Below are positions 1 through 7,138 of a DNA stretch of 64,000 bases, in pieces; the first letter of the stretch is position 1, and every line of letters begins with the position of its first letter. This DNA comes from SIG565 sp045590755. Its GTDB lineage: Bacteria; Bacillota; Clostridia; Oscillospirales; Acutalibacteraceae. Under the pieces are notes generated by a model. The model saw only the letters and a list, made by a program, of their open reading frames with translations, did not search any database and had not been told where the DNA came from. The position numbers were made by a program, and so were the translations under genes. The stretch lies in assembly GCA_045590755.1 (NCBI GenBank), contig JAZNRP010000026.1, forward strand, positions 1 to 64,000, given 5' to 3'.

Positions 1-2
1 AA

Positions 3-314
3 AACATTGCTTTTCTTATGAACAAAAAAGGTGAATGGTCATTGTCTCCGGCATATGATGTAACGTTTTCATATAAAAAAGACAGTTTGTGGGTAAGAAG
101 TCATCAAATGCTTATAAACGGTAAAGTTGACGGAATCACTATGGAGGATTTTTATAAAGTTGCCCAAAAAGTTGGTATAAAAAAAGTTTCTGCGACAAAA
201 TGTATTCATCAAGTGTTAGATGCAGTAGGAAGATGGAGTGAATTTGCTGAAGAAGCGGGTTTGTCACAAACTAATGCTGATAGAATTAAAAAACAATTAA
301 AAACAGAAAACTGA
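3..314 (+). CDS. HipA-family protein, C-terminal part (5' end outside window)
   Basis: The reading frame is open from the first bases, so the gene starts before the window. The remaining 103 residues contain the HipA C-terminal signature: a KGEW segment followed by LSPAYDVTFSY. In HipA-family kinases this region follows the catalytic D-x-x-x-KN motif. Family knowledge: HipA proteins are Ser/Thr kinases of type II toxin-antitoxin modules that act on tRNA synthetases, usually with an upstream HipB antitoxin. That partner and the ATP site would lie outside the window and cannot be checked. A strong terminator hairpin follows the stop within 10 bases, so this is the last gene of its unit. Kinase activity is inferred only from family. 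Confidence 0.8.
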   Translation, partial: NIAFLMNKKGEWSLSPAYDVTFSYKKDSLWVRSHQMLINGKVDGITMEDFYKVAQKVGIKKVSATKCIHQVLDAVGRWSEFAEEAGLSQTNADRIKKQLKTEN

Positions 315-319
315 AATGA

Positions 320-370
320 AAAACACCGCTATGCAATTAAATGAATATTGTATAGCGGTGTTTTATTTTT
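320..370 (+). terminator. Rho-independent terminator after hipA-like gene
   Basis: A 13-bp perfect stem (320-332 with 352-364, core ACACCGCTAT) has a 19-base loop and is followed by a T-rich tract. It ends the hipA-like unit. Confidence 0.88.
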
Positions 371-408
371 GTATGTTATAATAAGGTGAATGAAAGGTGG
401 TGAAACGT

Positions 409-744
409 ATGGGTAAATATACCGATGAAGAAATCAGAGCGATGTCAAAAGTCACTATAAAGGCTGCAGCGGATTATCTTGGAATTTCTCCTATGATGCT
501 TACTTTAGGGATGAGGAACAATCTGTTGCCAATAGGCTTTGCGATGAAAAATGAAGAAACTTATCGTGATAGCTGGTCTTATGTAATTATTCCCGAGCGA
601 TTAATTGCTTACAATCATGGAAGAATCAACGAGGTTCAAGTTGAAGCTATTGAGAACAATTTACAAACAATCATTCGCAATTTTGAGGAAATGAAGCGTG
701 ATTTGGTTTTTCTATTAAAAGAAAACGAAGAATTGGAGGGATAA
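409..744 (+). CDS. Unknown 111-aa protein with HTH-like N-terminus
   Basis: I do not recognise a named family. The N-terminal half contains TIKAAADYLGISPMML, which reads like the helix-turn-helix of small MerR/excisionase-type DNA-binding proteins. The C-terminal third (about residues 75-111) is charged and helical, ending in a Glu-rich tail. An in-frame GTG lies upstream at 397, but AAAGGTGG at 393-400 is spaced 8 bases from the ATG at 409, so that ATG is preferred. It sits between the hipA-like terminator and the unknown protein at 825, close enough to that gene to share a transcript. Small proteins of this look are common in integrative elements, so an accessory origin is likely but inferred. 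The function is unknown. Confidence 0.6.
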   Translation: MGKYTDEEIRAMSKVTIKAAADYLGISPMMLTLGMRNNLLPIGFAMKNEETYRDSWSYVIIPERLIAYNHGRINEVQVEAIENNLQTIIRNFEEMKRDLVFLLKENEELEG

Positions 745-824
745 CTCATTTTGAAGAACTAATGAAACCATCTGACTCTCAAACTCACAAAACAACAGAA
801 ATAATAAGAAAGGAGGATGAAAAA

Positions 825-2141
825 GTGGAAACATATACGGCAACGAAATTAACCAGAAAGCAAATATACGATGAAGTATGGTCGATTTCCATTTCAGGTA
901 TGGTTAAAAAATATGATATTTCGTATTCGTTGTTATATAAGCAAATAAAAGATGCGAATATCCCTATACCACCCGCTGGATATTGGACTAAAAAAGAATA
1001 CGGCAAAGAAACGGTAGTTGCAGAATTAAATGGAGATCCAGATGAGATTGTCGAATTATACAAGCACAGGCCATTATTATCAAAGACCAAGGATGATATA
1101 AAAATACAAGCAGAAGAAAAAACTGTGATAAATACCCCTCAATCCATTATTGAAAATGAAGTAAAAGAAAATGATCCTTCAAGTAGTAATTACAGCGGAG
1201 AATACGACGCTATACTTCCGTTTTTATCTGCAGATGAAAAAGAACAACTTTTTGTTGCGGTTTCAAATGTCAAGATAACTGGTGAAAAGGAAAGACTACA
1301 TTCAAAAATTATAGCACACAGAAAGCGAATTGAAAGTTTGGAAAAGGAGTTTAAGAAACAAACTCCATATCAACAAAGACAAAGTAAAAATACTGCACCA
1401 TATTTAAAATACGATGTTGCGGACAATTCTTTACCAAGAGTTTTTAGAATTATAGATTCGCTTATAAAGGCAATGAAACCGCTTGGCGTTGATTTAGATG
1501 ATAATTTATGCTTTCATTATAAAGCAGATTATATTAAACTCAATTTTTCTGAGGCAACTACTGAAACGCCACACGAACTAACAAAAGAAGAACGAATGTC
1601 TTTGTTAAAGTATGAAGATGAGCGTAAACGGTATAGCTGGGCAAGTAAGCCACAAATACGCAAATATGACCATATATATAACGGGCGCATCAGCATTGGT
1701 GTAGGATTGAAAAGAAGATTTAGAGACGGTAAATTTATAACTCTTGAGGAGCAACTTGGAGATCTGATGATTGCTATATTTATTGCTATTAATGATGCAA
1801 AACTGGCTCGTGAAGAACGTGAAGAGGCAGAACGCAAGCGTCGGGAAGAACAACGGAAGAGAGAAGAACTTCGTGAAAGATATAATGAAGAGGTAGAATT
1901 GACTCTCACATTGGAAAATCAGGCTGAAGATTTTGCTATGGCATGTAAAATACGAGCATTGATTAATGAGGTTGAATCTAAGTCGGATAATGATAGCGAA
2001 ATTGCGGAATGGATTATGTGGGCAAGGGCTAAGGCGGATTGGTATGATCCTACTGTTGCTGCCAAGGATGAATTCTTTGGAGAACGAGAACACGAAATGA
2101 GCAAAGAACAGAAAAAATTAGAAAAGCGATATTATTGGTGA
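825..2141 (+). CDS. Unknown 438-aa protein with N-terminal HTH-like domain and charged coiled coil
   Basis: The N-terminus (about residues 8-55) carries LTRKQIYDEVWS, a helix-turn-helix-like stretch, then IPIPPAGYWTKKEYGK. This pattern recurs in uncharacterised bacterial proteins of accessory regions whose role is not known to me. The middle is charged and ends with a segment around LPRVFRIIDSLIKAMKPLG. Residues near 335-375 form a strongly charged R/E/K coiled coil. An in-frame ATG at 762 has no good ribosome site, whereas AAAGGAGG at 809-816 is 8 bases before the GTG at 825, so the GTG start is chosen. No catalytic motif is visible. Neighbours (HipA-like gene, unknown HTH-like protein, broken spoVAD) suggest an accessory or inserted region. 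Confidence 0.65.
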   Translation: METYTATKLTRKQIYDEVWSISISGMVKKYDISYSLLYKQIKDANIPIPPAGYWTKKEYGKETVVAELNGDPDEIVELYKHRPLLSKTKDDIKIQAEEKTVINTPQSIIENEVKENDPSSSNYSGEYDAILPFLSADEKEQLFVAVSNVKITGEKERLHSKIIAHRKRIESLEKEFKKQTPYQQRQSKNTAPYLKYDVADNSLPRVFRIIDSLIKAMKPLGVDLDDNLCFHYKADYIKLNFSEATTETPHELTKEERMSLLKYEDERKRYSWASKPQIRKYDHIYNGRISIGVGLKRRFRDGKFITLEEQLGDLMIAIFIAINDAKLAREEREEAERKRREEQRKREELRERYNEEVELTLTLENQAEDFAMACKIRALINEVESKSDNDSEIAEWIMWARAKADWYDPTVAAKDEFFGEREHEMSKEQKKLEKRYYW

Positions 2142-2373
2142 TATTCTTAAATAGCATACAAAAAGTGTGTGACATTTACTGCCATACGCTATACCTCTGT
2201 GTCAGTATACTTCGATAAAATTTTTCGTCCACAAAATCTGATGTCAAATTAGCATATTTGTTTTTGTGTATAACGCACAATAAAAATGTTATATGGTGTT
2301 TTTTTAACATCTACCCGCCTATAGCCGCCTACACACCATAAGTGCTCTAAACCCGCATCATTAAAGGAAATTT

Positions 2374-2799
2374 TTGGAAGGCAAAATTTATGGTGTTCTC
2401 TTGACATTTTCCCCTGCCGCGGCAGATACTATAAAAAGATTTTTAAATGATACAAAGACTCAACCGAACGATTACGATGCTATATTTACGGGGGATTTAG
2501 GCACTGTTGGAACAGAACTTTTATATCAGCTTTTAGAAGAAGAAAATATTAATATCCGAAGCAAGCATAAAGATTGCGGAATGATGATTTATGATATAGC
2601 AAAGCAGGATGTCCACGCGGGAGCTTCGGGGTGTGGATGCTCGGCATCGGTACTGACTTGTCATATTTTAAAAAAATTAGAAAATAGGAAATACCGCAAT
2701 ATTTTATTTTGTGCTACAGGTGCGTTGTTATCACCTACATCAACTTTACAAGGAGAAAGCATTCCGTCGGTAGCCCACTTAGTAAATATAAGAAGTTAA
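2374..2799 (+). pseudogene. spoVAD: spoVAD remnant, 5'-truncated (C-terminal ~140 codons)
   Basis: The 141-codon frame matches the C-terminal part of stage V sporulation protein AD: PAAADTIKRF, then TGDLGTVG, QDVHAGASGCGCSA, TGALLSPTS and QGESIPSVAH. Full SpoVAD is about 335-340 residues, binds dipicolinic acid and helps import it into the forespore. Here the first half or more is missing. The frame opens with a TTG and the 230 bases upstream hold no recognisable spoVAD sequence. The break lies next to the accessory genes on its left, so insertion or deletion is the likely cause. The remaining frame has no internal stop, so the loss may be recent. An intact spoVA copy elsewhere is expected because the genome is otherwise spore-competent, but that is inference. 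Confidence 0.8.
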
Positions 2800-2829
2800 A
2801 AAACACAGTCATTAAGACTGTGTTTTTTT
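2798..2829. terminator. Bidirectional terminator between spoVAD remnant and araC-type gene
   Basis: A 13-bp stem (2798-2810 with 2816-2828, core ACACAGTC) has a 5-base loop and is flanked by A and T runs on either side, so it works in both directions. The stop codon of the minus-strand regulator lies inside it. Confidence 0.85.
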
Positions 2830-3606
2830 GAATTTAAGAGGTGTGACCCCCATCATCTTTTTGAAGGTTTTTGTGAAATATGATGCACTTGAAAAACCGC
2901 ATTTTTGGGAAATTTCTTCAATAGATTTAGAAGTCTTTGTAAGCAGTTCTGCCGAGCGCTCAACACGCTTTTTGCTGATGAACTCACCGATTGTGCAGTT
3001 GAATCGGGCGTGGAATTTACTGTATAAAACACTTTTGGAAACATTGATGCTTTTTGAAATTTGTTTAATTGAAAGGTCCTTTTCCAAATTTTCTTCAATG
3101 TAAGCTACGGCTCTGGTTAATACTTCGGCCGCATCGGGCTTTAGCATATTCTCGGTTAAAATGTGACCGATTAAAATCTCTGCCAGATTTGCAATACTTT
3201 CGGTCTGTGAAAGCGTGAGTAATTTAAGCTCTTCAAAATCTTTTCTATCGGTCATTAATTCTTTGGGTAAAGCGGGGTTTGTTTTCATCTGACCAAAAAA
3301 TAGATAACCGATCGCCGTGTTTTCGTAGATAATAGGGGAAACAATGTTTAGCAGTCCAAAGGGGCATATATCACGCTCAGTTTTTTGACTGCTTCGGCTT
3401 TTCTGTAGTAGCATATTATCGAATTTAACACAAGCGACTTTGTTTGCGGCAGATTGTTGTATTTTATGACAGTAGCCGCATATTTCGTGCCCACTGTAGC
3501 TTATGGGCGCAAAAGAATCGCTGAACAGGTCAATTCGTGTACCCGTTGCATTGTAAAAATCATCAAGTACCTTATTGATTTTCGGAATGTCATAATGAAT
3601 AAGCAT
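2812..3606 (-). CDS. AraC-family regulator with PocR-type sensory domain
   Basis: The N-terminal part (about residues 8-150) has the PocR-domain pattern with conserved cysteines: ICGYCHKIQ, then a Cys about 15 residues on, and ICPFGLLNIVSPI followed by YLFFGQM. The C-terminal 100 residues are a double helix-turn-helix of the AraC type (AVAYIEENLEKDLSIKQIS, then SKSIEEISQKCGFSS and YFTKTFKK). PocR domains sense small hydrocarbon ligands or metabolites in known members. An upstream ATG at 3621 is possible, but GGGGAG seven bases before the ATG at 3606 favours the shorter 264-aa form. It is divergent from the aminotransferase gene at 3789 and the shared intergenic region carries a large dyad, so it probably regulates that cluster and itself. 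The ligand is unknown. Confidence 0.88.
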   Translation of the reverse strand: MLIHYDIPKINKVLDDFYNATGTRIDLFSDSFAPISYSGHEICGYCHKIQQSAANKVACVKFDNMLLQKSRSSQKTERDICPFGLLNIVSPIIYENTAIGYLFFGQMKTNPALPKELMTDRKDFEELKLLTLSQTESIANLAEILIGHILTENMLKPDAAEVLTRAVAYIEENLEKDLSIKQISKSINVSKSVLYSKFHARFNCTIGEFISKKRVERSAELLTKTSKSIEEISQKCGFSSASYFTKTFKKMMGVTPLKFKKTQS

Positions 3607-3636
3607 TTGATATCTCCCCATACTTTTTCTAATTTA

Positions 3637-3664
3637 ATTATACTATACAACTAATTTTTGTCAA
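3637..3664 (-). promoter_or_regulatory. Sigma-A-type promoter of the araC-type gene
   Basis: Read on the minus strand, TTGACA (3664-3659) and TATAAT (3642-3637) are separated by 16 bases, about 30 bases upstream of the chosen start. Confidence 0.75.
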
Positions 3665-3689
3665 TAAATTTCGAAAATTAGGAATATAG
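3643..3689. promoter_or_regulatory. Candidate operator: 47-bp interrupted dyad
   Basis: CTATA-caa-CTAATTTT at 3643-3658 is mirrored by AAAATTAG-gaa-TATAG at 3674-3689, giving 13 paired positions per arm around a 15-base centre. The left arm fills the spacer of the regulator's own promoter. The position between the divergent regulator and the aminotransferase gene suggests autoregulation plus control of the rightward cluster; this is inference. Confidence 0.55.
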
Positions 3690-3788
3690 TTATAAAACAA
3701 TGGAAAAAATGCACTGTTTTCTTTATTTGAAATTTGCTAAAATATTAATGGATAAGTATCCTAAAAAATTAAGAAAGAGGGAATATTC

Positions 3789-5096
3789 ATGCCAAAGGCA
3801 ACAGATTTCCGCTATAATACAGGTGCTACAAAGGTACCATGGGCGGCAGTAGGCGAAAACTACAATGTAAACGACTTAATGGAGATTATTAAGTTTTTAA
3901 TGCAGGGCGAAGGTAAAGAGTATGAAGATGCCATCGCAGCTGTAAAATCACAGGTTGAAAAACTTGATAAGATCTCAACGCCACCCGGAAAATTATCTTT
4001 GGCTTCAAAGGTTGAGGCGGCTGAAGAAGCATCAAACGCTTATCTTGGAACAGATAGCAGTACATTTGTAACAAATGCTACCTCCGGTTTCGAAATTGCT
4101 TATAAATATGCTAATTTAAAGCCCGGCGATGAGGTTATCGTTCCTGCAATTACCTTTATTGCAACAATGGCTTATCCGTTGTCAATAGGTGCAAAGCTTG
4201 TATTTGCCGATGTTGACCCTGTAACCATTAATATGGACCCCGCCGATGTTGCAAGAAAAATCACACCAAAAACCAAAATGATAGTTCCTGTACATATAGG
4301 CGGCTATCCTGTAGATATGGACCCGATTATGGAACTCGCCCGAAAGCACAATATCTTAGTACTTGAAGATGCTGCACACGCTTTCGGTGCTATGTATAAG
4401 GGTAAAAAAATCGGTACTATCGGTGATTTTGCGGCATTCAGCTTCCACGAAGTTAAAAACATTACATCCTTTGGTGAAGGTGGTATTGCTACAACAACCG
4501 TTCCCGGATTTAAAGACCATATGAAGCGTGCCCGCTTTGTAGGTATGGACTTCAGCCATAAAATCAAGGATTGGCTTTATGATGTATCTGCTATTCCCGG
4601 CAAGGAAGAGCCGTTTGTGGCAGTTAACTATTCAACAACCGAAATACAGGGCTTAGGTCTATCACTTCAGATTGCCCGTAACGAACAGATTATTGAAGAA
4701 CGCAGAGCTGCAGCTGCTTATCTTAATAGCCGTTTAGCAGATAATGATGCAATTATTTGTCAAGATTTAGGCAATGAAGATATAAAGCCTACATTCCACC
4801 TTTATCTCTTACAAATTGACCCCAATAAAGCTGGCGGTGATATTCAGGTGCTTAAGAAGAAGTTGGAAGAAAAGGGCGTTACAAATATTCCGCACTTTGG
4901 ACCGCTTTATCGTTTCCGTGTTACTCAGCAAATGGGTTATGATTCGGATGAAATTGCAAAGACCTGTCCTGTTTGTGAAGAAGTGTTCTACAAGCGTTTT
5001 ACACACCTTCCGCTTTATGGCTTATCACAAGAACAGTTAGATTATATGGCAGATGCAATTCTTGAATCAGTAGCAGAAATGCAAGAGGGAAAGTAA
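3789..5096 (+). CDS. DegT/DnrJ/EryC1/StrS-family PLP-dependent aminotransferase
   Basis: A 435-residue fold-type I aminotransferase. Visible family motifs are TNATSGFEIAY, PGDEVIVPAITFIAT, the aspartate of LEDAAHAFGA, and SFHEVKNITSFGEGG, whose lysine should carry PLP. The usual form is SFHPxK, so Glu replaces Pro here. A CPVCEEVFYKRFTHLPLYG segment follows near residue 395. These enzymes transaminate keto-sugars or cyclitol ketones. About 55 residues precede the canonical start of the fold, making it longer than typical 370-400-residue members. AAGAGGG precedes the ATG. It is followed by a creatininase-like fragment and a Gfo/Idh oxidoreductase, a pairing typical of sugar or inositol-type oxidation and amination. 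The substrate cannot be named. Confidence 0.85.
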   Translation: MPKATDFRYNTGATKVPWAAVGENYNVNDLMEIIKFLMQGEGKEYEDAIAAVKSQVEKLDKISTPPGKLSLASKVEAAEEASNAYLGTDSSTFVTNATSGFEIAYKYANLKPGDEVIVPAITFIATMAYPLSIGAKLVFADVDPVTINMDPADVARKITPKTKMIVPVHIGGYPVDMDPIMELARKHNILVLEDAAHAFGAMYKGKKIGTIGDFAAFSFHEVKNITSFGEGGIATTTVPGFKDHMKRARFVGMDFSHKIKDWLYDVSAIPGKEEPFVAVNYSTTEIQGLGLSLQIARNEQIIEERRAAAAYLNSRLADNDAIICQDLGNEDIKPTFHLYLLQIDPNKAGGDIQVLKKKLEEKGVTNIPHFGPLYRFRVTQQMGYDSDEIAKTCPVCEEVFYKRFTHLPLYGLSQEQLDYMADAILESVAEMQEGK

Positions 5097-5342
5097 GGCG
5101 AAAATGATGAAGAATATGTTGCCCGTATGATGCGCACTGACCAAGACTGGCTTGAAAAGAAAACCAAGCCGATAGACCATCCGTTCGTAGTTGAAACAGT
5201 AGGTCAACGCGATGAGGTTAAGGTTGGTGTTATGGGATTCCCTGAACGCGCATCTAAAGAGCTTGGCGAAAAGGTTTGCAACGAAATAATTGACGGCTTG
5301 GTTGATTATGTAAATCTTCTTGAAAGTAATCGTACGGCGTAA
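5097..5342 (+). pseudogene. Creatininase-like C-terminal fragment, in frame after the aminotransferase stop
   Basis: Immediately after the aminotransferase TAA the same frame stays open for 81 more codons. The C-terminal part, VGVMGFPERASKELGEK followed by a helix ending DYVNLL, resembles the end of creatininase-family amidohydrolases, where a GVxGDPxxAxxEKGEK segment precedes the last helix. The metal-binding half (GSxEQHGPHLP region) is absent. It could be translated separately from the ATG at 5127 or 5130, which lacks a clear ribosome site, so a decayed gene joined by deletion is favoured. Alternatives are a short functional C-terminal protein or an assembly error. The family assignment rests on one motif and is moderate. 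Confidence 0.45.
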
Positions 5343-5357
5343 TATTAGGAGGACAAA

Positions 5358-6410
5358 ATGATGAAAATTAACTGGGGTGTTATCGGTTGCGGCGGTATTG
5401 CTTATCGCCGCACTATTCCCGGTATGGTATTGGCTGAAAATAGCAATTTGGTAGCCGTTATGGACACCGATGCTAATGCTGCTGCCAATGTACAAAAAGA
5501 GTTTGGCGCAAAATATTCGTTTACAACGGTTGATGAATTGTTGGCGCTTGATGAAATTGATGCAGTTTATATTGCAACACCCGTTTTTTGTCATAAAGAA
5601 CAGGTGTTAAAAGCCGCGGCGGCGGGTAAGCATATTTTGCTTGAAAAGCCGATGGGACTGACCCTTGAAGATTCTATTGAAATCGAAGAATACTGTAAGG
5701 AGCGCGGCGTAAAACTCGGCGTTGGCCTTATGATGCGCTTTAACAGTTTGCACGAGCAGGTAAGAGATTTAATAAAGAACGGTAAACTCGGCGAAATTGT
5801 TTCAATGCGTGCTCAGTTTACCTGTTGGTATCCCGAAATGGAAGGCGCTTGGCGTCAGACAAAGGCGTTGTCGGGCGGTGGCGCACTTATAGATTTAGGG
5901 CTTCACTGTATTGATTTATTACGCTATATTTCGGGCCTTGAGGCTAATGAAGTTACTGCTTTAATGGGAAATCAGATTTTCAAATATGAAGTTGAAGATG
6001 CGGCATCTCTCATTGTTCGTATGGAAAATGGCGCTTTGGCTTATGTTGATGTTGCTTTTAATATTCCCGATGATGCCACAACCTGTAAAATAGAGTTTTA
6101 CGGTACAGGCGGCGGTGTTGTAATTAACGGCAGCTTGGCACAAGACGATACGGGTGTTTGTGAGTTAGTTTTAACAGATAGCACAAAGGGCTACGATGCT
6201 CAACAAAATCGCGGCGGCGCAGAAAAGATAATTCTTAAAGCGGATGGCAACAGTAATCTTTATACAAAGGAAATTGCTGCTTTTGCCGATGCGCTGCTTA
6301 ACAATGCAGAACCGCCCGTAAATTCAACAGATGCCATTCGTGCTCAGGCAATTGCCGATGCGGCTTACAAATCCGCCGTAACAAGACAGGTAGTAAAGGT
6401 TAATAATTAG
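5358..6410 (+). CDS. Gfo/Idh/MocA-family NAD(P)-dependent oxidoreductase
   Basis: The N-terminus WGVIGCGGIAYRRTIPG is a Rossmann fold with the GxGxxA/G signature of this family. ATPVFCHKEQVLKAAAAGKH is followed by LLEKPMG, the conserved EKP motif. The C-terminal half has GGGALIDLGLHCIDLLRYI, which supplies the usual Asp and His near the active site. Members oxidise or reduce sugars, inositols and related polyols. AGGAGG at 5347-5352 serves either of two adjacent ATGs (5358 or 5361). It follows the aminotransferase and creatininase-like fragment and lies 8 bases before the YgjV-like gene, so the genes look co-transcribed. Substrate unknown. Confidence 0.85.
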   Translation: MMKINWGVIGCGGIAYRRTIPGMVLAENSNLVAVMDTDANAAANVQKEFGAKYSFTTVDELLALDEIDAVYIATPVFCHKEQVLKAAAAGKHILLEKPMGLTLEDSIEIEEYCKERGVKLGVGLMMRFNSLHEQVRDLIKNGKLGEIVSMRAQFTCWYPEMEGAWRQTKALSGGGALIDLGLHCIDLLRYISGLEANEVTALMGNQIFKYEVEDAASLIVRMENGALAYVDVAFNIPDDATTCKIEFYGTGGGVVINGSLAQDDTGVCELVLTDSTKGYDAQQNRGGAEKIILKADGNSNLYTKEIAAFADALLNNAEPPVNSTDAIRAQAIADAAYKSAVTRQVVKVNN

Positions 6411-6418
6411 GTGTAGGT

Positions 6419-6946
6419 ATGCCATATCTTTCATATGTTTTAAGCGTTGTAGGACTAATCTGTATGATTTCAGCATCGCTCATTAAAGGCGAGAAAATGA
6501 AATCTATTTTAGTATTAGTCTGCTTGGGTAACGCATTGGTTGCAACAAGCTATCTAATCGGTGGTAGTGGTATTAATGGAGCGGCTTCGTGTTATCTCGG
6601 CGCATTACAGACACTTATAAATTATTTCTTTGATAAAAAGGGTAGAGCGTTACCAGCTTGGTTGGTTGCACTATATGCAGTAGCTTTTGTTGTGTGCAAT
6701 CTTCTGGTCGGCGGCTTTACTGCGCTTTGTCTGTTGGCAATTGTAGCGTCTTTAACCTTTATTATGAGCATTGGACAGAAAAGCGGTACAAAATATCGCT
6801 TCTGGACAATTGTTAATATGCTTTTATGGTGCTTGTACGATGTGTTATCACGCTCCTTCGGTGCACTTGTGTCACACATTCCATTACTCATTTTTACTGT
6901 GGTTGGTATGCTGATTCATGATGCTAAAAAAGACAGATTTAACTAA
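6419..6946 (+). CDS. YgjV-family inner membrane protein
   Basis: A 175-residue hydrophobic protein with about six predicted membrane segments. It matches the layout of the YgjV family (Imp-YgjV): repeated short helices, a conserved Asn-rich GGSGINGAASCYLGALQTLI loop near residue 50, and a later GTKYRFWTIVNMLLWCLYD segment. The biochemical role of the family is not established; a transport function is sometimes guessed. It starts 8 bases after the oxidoreductase stop with a weak ribosome site and is the last gene of the cluster, followed by two hairpins. Confidence 0.75.
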   Translation: MPYLSYVLSVVGLICMISASLIKGEKMKSILVLVCLGNALVATSYLIGGSGINGAASCYLGALQTLINYFFDKKGRALPAWLVALYAVAFVVCNLLVGGFTALCLLAIVASLTFIMSIGQKSGTKYRFWTIVNMLLWCLYDVLSRSFGALVSHIPLLIFTVVGMLIHDAKKDRFN

Positions 6947-6956
6947 TAAATAGTAA

Positions 6957-6989
6957 TTAAAGGGAATGTATTTAATAAATTCCCTTTAA
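6957..6989. terminator. Hairpin after ygjV-like gene (weak terminator)
   Basis: TTAAAGGGAAT (6957-6967) pairs with ATTCCCTTTAA (6979-6989). No good T-run follows on the plus strand, so termination strength is uncertain. Confidence 0.5.
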
Positions 6990-6997
6990 AAATAATG

Positions 6998-7023
6998 AAC
7001 ATTGTTATTAAATTAACAATGTT
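6998..7023. repeat. Second hairpin upstream of serC
   Basis: AACATTGTTA (6998-7007) pairs with TAACAATGTT (7014-7023). It could back up the first hairpin or be an operator for the serC promoter; neither is demonstrated. Confidence 0.4.
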
Positions 7024-7077
7024 TTCAACTAAGTGACGAAAAAGTTAAAAAACATTGACAAATAATTAACAAACCTA

Positions 7078-7106
7078 TTGACCTTTTGAAGCTTTGTGTA
7101 TATAAT
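7078..7106 (+). promoter_or_regulatory. Sigma-A-type promoter for serC-serA
   Basis: TTGACC (7078-7083), a 17-base spacer and TATAAT (7101-7106) lie 33 bases upstream of the serC start. Confidence 0.82.
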
Positions 7107-7138
7107 AGTACAAAATGACTTTTTGGAGGTAATTTAAT

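Noticed and set aside
762..824. Earlier ATG start for the 438-aa protein
   Set aside because: No ribosome site before it; AAAGGAGG lies correctly before the GTG at 825.
1605..2093. 162-codon minus-strand frame opposite the unknown 438-aa gene
   Set aside because: Shadow of a highly charged coiled-coil gene; no start signal or homologous pattern.
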